The notes beneath the pieces were generated by a model that made no database searches, was not told the origin of the DNA, and saw only the letters and a list, made by a program, of their open reading frames with translations. A stretch of 9,818 nucleotides of DNA from Bacillota bacterium (GTDB lineage Bacteria > Bacillota > Sulfobacillia > JAJZYS01 > JAJYTV01). Within the stretch, counting starts at the first letter, position 1, and each line of letters opens with the position of its first letter. Position numbers and translations under genes: made by a program. The stretch covers positions 1-9,818 of the forward strand of contig JAJYTV010000050.1 in the NCBI GenBank assembly GCA_021792885.1, written 5' to 3'. Shown piece after piece: positions 6,406 through 9,818 of this stretch.

Positions 6406-6431
6406 GAGCCCGGTCCCGCAGGACCGGGCTC
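6406..6431 (-). promoter_or_regulatory. Perfect 11-base-pair hairpin between operon genes
   Basis: GAGCCCGGTCC (6406-6416) and GGACCGGGCTC (6421-6431) form an uninterrupted 11-bp stem with loop CGCA. It lies between the stop of the tandem-repeat gene (6474) and the ribosome binding site of the ABC ATPase gene. No T-run follows on either strand, so it is not a standard intrinsic terminator. It could be a weak terminator, an RNA-processing or stabilising element that sets different levels for the two halves of the operon, or a site for a binding protein. Confidence 0.55.
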
Positions 6432-6473
6432 CCAGGTCGTCTCGAACCTTCGCCGCCCCCGATGCGTCCCCTG

Positions 6474-7475
6474 CTACTTGGCGGGCGCCACGAGTCGCAT
6501 CGCGAGCCCGACGCCGCTCTTCAACGGGACGGGGCGAGACGCGGCGAGTGCGAATCCGGTCCAGTGGTAGGCCACGTCGGCGCTGGGCAAGGAGGGTGCG
6601 TACATCGGGTCGGTCTTCTTGTACCGCGGGAAGCGCAGCGTGATGCTGTTCGGCCCCGAGGAGACGATGGCGATCTGCGCCGACTCCTCGCCGAGGTCGG
6701 GGAGCTTCGCGAGCCGGTCGCTGCCGAGGAACGCCGTGTTGTCCCAGAACAGCACGTACTGCCCGTAGCCGTCCGCCGTCGGGCTGCGCACGACCGGCAC
6801 GGCCGTCAGCGTCCCGCCGTGCCCGTCGGACACCGAGACGATCTTTCCGTCGAGCGCGAGGTGCATACCGCTGCCGTTCTCGGTCGCCTGGGCGAGCACG
6901 GCGTCCACCATCGCGCGCGTGAGCTGCCCCGTATCGCCTGCCGGCAGCGTCATCGCGAGTCCGTTACCGGTCGCGGCGGAGACGGCCTGCGACGCGACGA
7001 GACGGTGGCCGTTCCAGCGGTAGGTCACCTGTTCGGGCGGCAGCGAGGGCGCGACCATCGGGTCGGTCTTGCGGTACTGCGCGAACTGGACGGTGACGTA
7101 GCCGGTGCCGGAGCCCGTGATCCCGACCGACACCGATTCGTCCCCGAGAGACGGAAGCTGCGCGAGCCGGTCGCTGCCGAGGAACGTCTTGTCGTGCCAG
7201 AACAGCACGTACTGTCCGTAGCCGTCCGCCGTCGGGAAGCGCACCACCGGGACGGCTGTCAGCGTGCCGCCGTAGCCGTCCGGAACGGTGACGATCTTGC
7301 CGGCGAGCCCGAGGTGCTCGCCGCTCGCGCCGACCTCGCTCGCGGCGCCGAGCACCTGCAGCACGGCGGATCGGGTGAGCCCCTGGTAGCCGGCGGCCGA
7401 TGCCGCCGCGGCCGGGGCCAGGGTCAGGAGCGTGGCCGCAACGCCTGCGAAGAGAGGTGCCGCGCCTCGTTGCAC
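6474..7475 (-). CDS. Secreted protein of two tandem LppP/LprE-like units
   Basis: The 333-residue protein starts at GTG 7475, chosen because AAGAGGAG lies 5 bases upstream; the frame is open further back but there it only overlaps the anti-sigma gene. Residues 1-28 are a Sec-type signal peptide (ending near APAAAASAA) without lipobox. Two homologous units follow, about 33-184 and 185-333, sharing GKIV, GGTLTAVPVVR, PTADGYGQYVLFW, FLGSDRLA, the KTDPM..APSLP block and GLAM. The pattern of a VLFW strand, FLGSD turn and a late YRWNGHRLV strand resembles LppP/LprE lipoprotein domains of actinobacteria; that assignment is from memory and moderate. No catalytic motif was seen. It lies 29 bases downstream of the anti-sigma gene, so it is probably produced under the sigma factor. 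It might sense or bind an envelope component or a ligand handled by the ABC exporter. Confidence 0.8.
   Translation of the reverse strand: MQRGAAPLFAGVAATLLTLAPAAAASAAGYQGLTRSAVLQVLGAASEVGASGEHLGLAGKIVTVPDGYGGTLTAVPVVRFPTADGYGQYVLFWHDKTFLGSDRLAQLPSLGDESVSVGITGSGTGYVTVQFAQYRKTDPMVAPSLPPEQVTYRWNGHRLVASQAVSAATGNGLAMTLPAGDTGQLTRAMVDAVLAQATENGSGMHLALDGKIVSVSDGHGGTLTAVPVVRSPTADGYGQYVLFWDNTAFLGSDRLAKLPDLGEESAQIAIVSSGPNSITLRFPRYKKTDPMYAPSLPSADVAYHWTGFALAASRPVPLKSGVGLAMRLVAPAK
6477..7379 (-). repeat. Intragenic tandem duplication, period 453 bases
   Basis: The two halves of the gene align at an offset of 453 bases (151 codons). Identical DNA blocks include 6708-6733 with 7161-7186 (26 bases) and 6744-6761 with 7197-7214 (18 bases), followed by a run broken by a single change to about 6783 and 7236. 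Elsewhere the copies differ clearly, so the duplication is not very recent, or conserved blocks are under selection. Confidence 0.9.
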
Positions 7476-7504
7476 GTGGACTCCTCTTACGTGAACCGGA
7501 GCCG

Positions 7505-8608
7505 TCAGCGCAGTCCCTGCGCCACCGTCAGGAGTTCGGACTCGGGCAGGCTGCCGAGGACAGCGTACATCATGCCGCCCTTCTGCCAGACGATGCCGCT
7601 GCCGATTCCGGTCTTGGCCGAGATCCCGAGGCCCTGCACGCCCTGCACCGCGACGGGCTGTGAGCCCACCTTGCCGAGCGGAATGGGGATCGGCAGGGTG
7701 CGCGTCGGGTTCCCGATCGCCTTGATCTCCGCCGCAAGCTGCGGCGAGACGCCGGGTACCGAGAGGAAGTACTGTTCCATTTCCTGCACCGTGGCGCCGG
7801 TTGAGTAGACCTTTGGCGCGGGAGCTTGCGCGATCAAGAGCTGCGGCATCCCGGATCCGGCGGTGAGCGCCGTCAGGGATCTGCCGTAGAGCGTCACCAC
7901 GGCAGGGCCTGTGGTGACGGAGATCGTGCTGCCCGCGAGATCGGCGGGGAGCGGCGGCAGCTGCACGTGATGCTGCGCGGCGTAGTCCGCGATCTTCGAC
8001 GCGCTGAGGGTCAGCGAGTCGGTATTCTGCGGCAGCACACCGTAGACAGGCGCGTCGAAACCGGCCGGCAGGTCGCTCGCCACCGCCACCTGGAAGCCTG
8101 CGGCCGCCTGCGCGGCGGCGACATTCGCCACCGGCAGGAGGCGCAGGCGCTGCATGCCCTGCAGGTTGCCAAACGCGCCCAGCTTCGGCAGGGCGCCGAC
8201 TTCCGAGCGCGCGAGCGGCACAGCCTGGAAGGACTGCGGCTGAAAGATCAGCAGGAGTCCCTTCGCATAGCTGCCGACCGGCGTGAACGCGACCGCCAGC
8301 ACGAGCGCAGCGGCCGCGGAGAAGCCCGCGACCCGCCCGTAGTGCACGAAGCGGGCCGGAGCCGGCACCCTCCCAGGCACACGTCCAGCCGCCTCGAGAG
8401 CGCGCAGGCGCTCGCGCGCCGCCACGGGATCCTGGGCCGCTGCCGACACCTCTCCCCACTGCCGCATGACGGCGTCCGCGTCCGACCGCATCGCCGACAT
8501 CCGTGCGCTGCAGCGCGCGCAGCCCTGCGCGTGCCGGCGTACAGAGACGGGCACCACCGAGGGTTCATCGAGCAGGCGCCGAAGTTCACCGTCCCTGGGA
8601 TGACGCAA
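7505..8608 (-). CDS. Membrane anti-sigma factor with DUF4367-like outer domain
   Basis: The 367-residue protein overlaps the sigma gene by 23 bases, the usual place for a cognate anti-sigma factor. The cytoplasmic part has a short zinc-finger-like site, His26-x3-Cys30-x2-Cys33 (HAQGCARC), typical of ZAS-type anti-sigma domains, then a single membrane span at about 92-111. The outer part shows the DUF4367 pattern: GFQVAVASDLPAGF near 170-185 (compare 'P..LP.GY') and a C-terminal block with IVWQKGGMMYAVLGSLPESE and LLTVAQGL. It should hold the sigma factor at the membrane and release it on an envelope signal. The start is a TTG at 8608: AGGAG ends 7 bases before it, whereas the in-frame TTG at 8614 would sit one base from that site. 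The release mechanism (proteolysis or conformational change) cannot be read here. Confidence 0.88.
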   Translation of the reverse strand: MRHPRDGELRRLLDEPSVVPVSVRRHAQGCARCSARMSAMRSDADAVMRQWGEVSAAAQDPVAARERLRALEAAGRVPGRVPAPARFVHYGRVAGFSAAAALVLAVAFTPVGSYAKGLLLIFQPQSFQAVPLARSEVGALPKLGAFGNLQGMQRLRLLPVANVAAAQAAAGFQVAVASDLPAGFDAPVYGVLPQNTDSLTLSASKIADYAAQHHVQLPPLPADLAGSTISVTTGPAVVTLYGRSLTALTAGSGMPQLLIAQAPAPKVYSTGATVQEMEQYFLSVPGVSPQLAAEIKAIGNPTRTLPIPIPLGKVGSQPVAVQGVQGLGISAKTGIGSGIVWQKGGMMYAVLGSLPESELLTVAQGLR

Positions 8609-9113
8609 TTTCAATCTCCTTTCGCAGCGCGAGTTCCGCCCGGCGCAGCCGGGTCCCGACCTGGTCCAAAGGGATCTTCAGCGCCTCGCCGATCTCGTGG
8701 TAGCGCAGACCGGAGTAGCGCAGGGAGAGGATGGCGGCATGCGTCGGTTTCAGCCGGGAAAGCGCAAGGCGCAGTTCTCCCTGCGCCTCGCGGGCAAGGA
8801 GTTCGCCCGCGGGGTCCCGTGGCGACGGGGCCGCCCCAAAGTCGCCTTCGATCTCCCGCCGCTCGCGCCGCCGCTCTGCGCGCAGCGCGTTCAGCGCGAG
8901 ATGACTGGCCGCCGCGTAGAGCCACGGCCCCGGACGTTCCGGCATGCTCTCCTCGAACCGCCGGTGGAACGCGAGGAAGGCCTCCTGCGCGACATCCTCC
9001 GCCGACGCGCCCGCTCCCAGCACCCGCTGGGCGATCCGGACCACCTTCGGCCACTCGGCGAGGAACAGCGCATCGAAACCGTCCCCCATGCGTTCAGCCT
9101 GAGACCGCGTCAT
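8586..9113 (-). CDS. ECF (sigma-70 family group 4) RNA polymerase sigma factor
   Basis: The 175-residue protein has the two ECF domains. Region 2 spans about 13-85, with the core ASAEDVAQEAFLAFHRRFEE (36-55) and PWLYAAASHLALNALRAERR, the helices that bind core polymerase and the -10 element. Region 4 spans about 117-168 (LSRLKPTHAAILSLRYSG, YHEIGEALKIPLDQVGTRLR), a helix-turn-helix for the -35 element. No extra C-terminal domain is present. The ATG at 9113 is chosen because GGAGGTG lies 3 bases before it; the frame is open for 65 more codons, but that stretch is not sigma-like. The gene heads the operon with its anti-sigma factor, tandem-repeat secreted protein and ABC exporter. Autoregulation is usual for such sigma factors and is an inference here. 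Confidence 0.93.
   Translation of the reverse strand: MTRSQAERMGDGFDALFLAEWPKVVRIAQRVLGAGASAEDVAQEAFLAFHRRFEESMPERPGPWLYAAASHLALNALRAERRRERREIEGDFGAAPSPRDPAGELLAREAQGELRLALSRLKPTHAAILSLRYSGLRYHEIGEALKIPLDQVGTRLRRAELALRKEIEIASSQGR
8616..8620 (-). promoter_or_regulatory. Ribosome binding site that decides the anti-sigma TTG start
   Basis: AGGAG on the minus strand lies inside the end of the sigma gene. It is 7 bases from the TTG at 8608 and 1 base from the TTG at 8614, which favours the former as the start. Confidence 0.6.
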
Positions 9114-9258
9114 GGCCACCTCCGCTCCCCGCCTCCTCTCTACCCACTCAGCACCGCCTGCGGCAATGATGTGACAGCTTGAGCAACATATCCTCGGCGA
9201 AGTTCGCGCAGGGCCACGGCACCGCGGCGCAGAACAAGCTCTCGGGAGGTAAGGCAAC
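9114..9258. promoter_or_regulatory. Divergent promoter region of the sigma operon and the PLP enzyme gene
   Basis: These 145 bases must hold the starts of both transcription units. On the minus strand TGTCACA (complement of 9170-9176) looks like a -35 element used by some ECF sigma factors, but the position 16 bases downstream reads TGCT, not a CGTC-like -10. On the plus strand AGCTTG (9176-9181) and CAAGCT (9235-9240) could close a stem-loop before the ribosome binding site GGGAGGT (9244-9250), and GCGAAGTTCGC (9197-9207) is a short palindrome. No recognisable SAM-I (S-box) riboswitch or T-box was found. Promoter placement is tentative. Confidence 0.3.
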
Positions 9259-9818
9259 GTGTCCGAACCCGGCCAGCGCTCCGAAACGCGGTTCGTCCAC
9301 CCCGGCACCGAGCGCGACCCAGCGACGGGTGCGGTCGTGCCGGCGGTCTACCGCTCGGTCAGCTACCATCACGGAGATCCCGCAGCGCCGCTGCGCTACG
9401 ATTACGCGCGTTCCGGCAACCCCACCCGCGAGGCGCTCGAACAGGCCATTGCGACGCTCGAGGGCGGAGACCGCACGATGGCGTTCGCCTCCGGGAATGC
9501 GGCACTCGCCTCGGTCTTCCTGCTGCTCTCGGCGGGCGACCACCTGCTCGTCACGCGGGACTGCCAAGGCGGCACCCAGCGCATGCTGCGCGCCGTATTC
9601 TCGCGCTTCGGGCTCTCCGCGAGCTACGTCGACACGGACGACCTCTCGGCACTGGAGGCGGCGAGGACGCCCCAGACGCGCGCCGTGCTGGTCGAGAACT
9701 TCTCGAACCCCTTCCTGCGCGTCACAGACATCGCTGCGGTCGCCGACTGGGCGCACGCCGCGGGTCTTCTGCTGGTCGTCGACAACACCTTCCTGACGCC
9801 CTACCTGCAGGCGCCAGA
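9259..9818 (+). CDS. Cys/Met-metabolism PLP-dependent enzyme (cystathionine lyase/synthase family), 3' truncated
   Basis: The window holds 186 codons from a GTG at 9259 with GGGAGGT ending 8 bases upstream. Family landmarks are YDYARSGNPTREALE (47-61), whose Tyr49 and Arg51 contact the cofactor phosphate of the neighbouring subunit; the phosphate loop FASGNAAL (76-83); and VVDNTFLTPYLQ (173-184), whose Asp175 binds the pyridine nitrogen. The PLP lysine lies beyond the edge. From memory the whole order resembles B. subtilis MetC-like cystathionine beta-lyases. Three motifs depart from the usual form: the Y-G-G-T loop reads QGGTQR (103-108), so the ring-stacking tyrosine is Gln103; the S-S-G-M loop reads ASGN; and the E-T-P-S-N-P motif reads ENFSNP (146-151). 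It may therefore act on another sulphur or amino-acid substrate. It is divergent from the sigma operon. Confidence 0.9.
   Translation, partial: MSEPGQRSETRFVHPGTERDPATGAVVPAVYRSVSYHHGDPAAPLRYDYARSGNPTREALEQAIATLEGGDRTMAFASGNAALASVFLLLSAGDHLLVTRDCQGGTQRMLRAVFSRFGLSASYVDTDDLSALEAARTPQTRAVLVENFSNPFLRVTDIAAVADWAHAAGLLLVVDNTFLTPYLQAP

Noticed and set aside
6474..8459. The full 661-codon frame as one large protein
   Set aside because: The part upstream of 7475 overlaps the anti-sigma gene and is Arg/Gly-rich; the GTG at 7475 with AAGAGGAG and a signal peptide is the sensible start.
9114..9258. SAM riboswitch or T-box before the PLP enzyme gene
   Set aside because: Sulphur genes of Bacillota often have one, but the S-box core and T-box sequence were not found in the 145 bases.
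9114..9308. N-terminal extension of the sigma factor by 65 codons
   Set aside because: The extension is not sigma-like and would overlap the divergent PLP gene; the ATG at 9113 has a strong ribosome binding site.

Overview
The window reads as chromosomal DNA of a high-GC Bacillota, possibly a relative of Alicyclobacillus. The base composition is strongly G+C rich by eye and the real genes have G/C-heavy third codon positions. Ribosome binding sites are strong AGGAGG-type, some starts are GTG or TTG, and there is a YqeG-type HAD phosphatase and an ECF sigma/anti-sigma pair of the DUF4367 kind. No RNA gene, insertion sequence, phage gene, CRISPR array or origin was seen. The lineage is an inference.

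Left part (1-3078), all minus strand: the start of a lipoprotein that runs off the left edge; a complete lipoprotein built of Asp-box (BNR/Ycf48-like) repeats; a 500-base stretch with no confident gene but coding-like traces on the plus strand; yqeG, with a possible 22-codon leader ORF; and an AAC(6')-like GNAT acetyltransferase.

Middle (3178-4627), plus strand: a short J-domain protein whose ribosome binding site lies in a small hairpin. It is followed at once by a membrane-anchored serine protease with a fibronectin-III-like domain and a trypsin/HtrA-like domain but no PDZ domain. The protease has no convincing start codon, and its reading frame looks coding from the very stop of the J-protein gene.

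Right part (4624-9113), minus strand: a probable five-gene operon. In transcription order it holds an ECF sigma factor, its anti-sigma factor (zinc-finger-like start, one membrane span, DUF4367-like outer domain), a secreted protein made of two tandem LppP/LprE-like units, an ABC transporter ATPase and its ABC-2 permease. Junctions are tight (23-base overlap, 29-base gap, 87-base gap containing a strong hairpin, TGATG coupling). The likely reading is an envelope-stress or envelope-export module under its own sigma factor. The signal and the transported substrate cannot be read from the sequence.

Right edge (9259 onward), plus strand: the first 186 codons of a Cys/Met-metabolism PLP enzyme, divergent from the sigma operon, with unusual substitutions in several active-site motifs. 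The least ordinary points are the J-protein/protease junction, the tandem-duplicated gene in the sigma operon with the hairpin after it, and the altered PLP enzyme.
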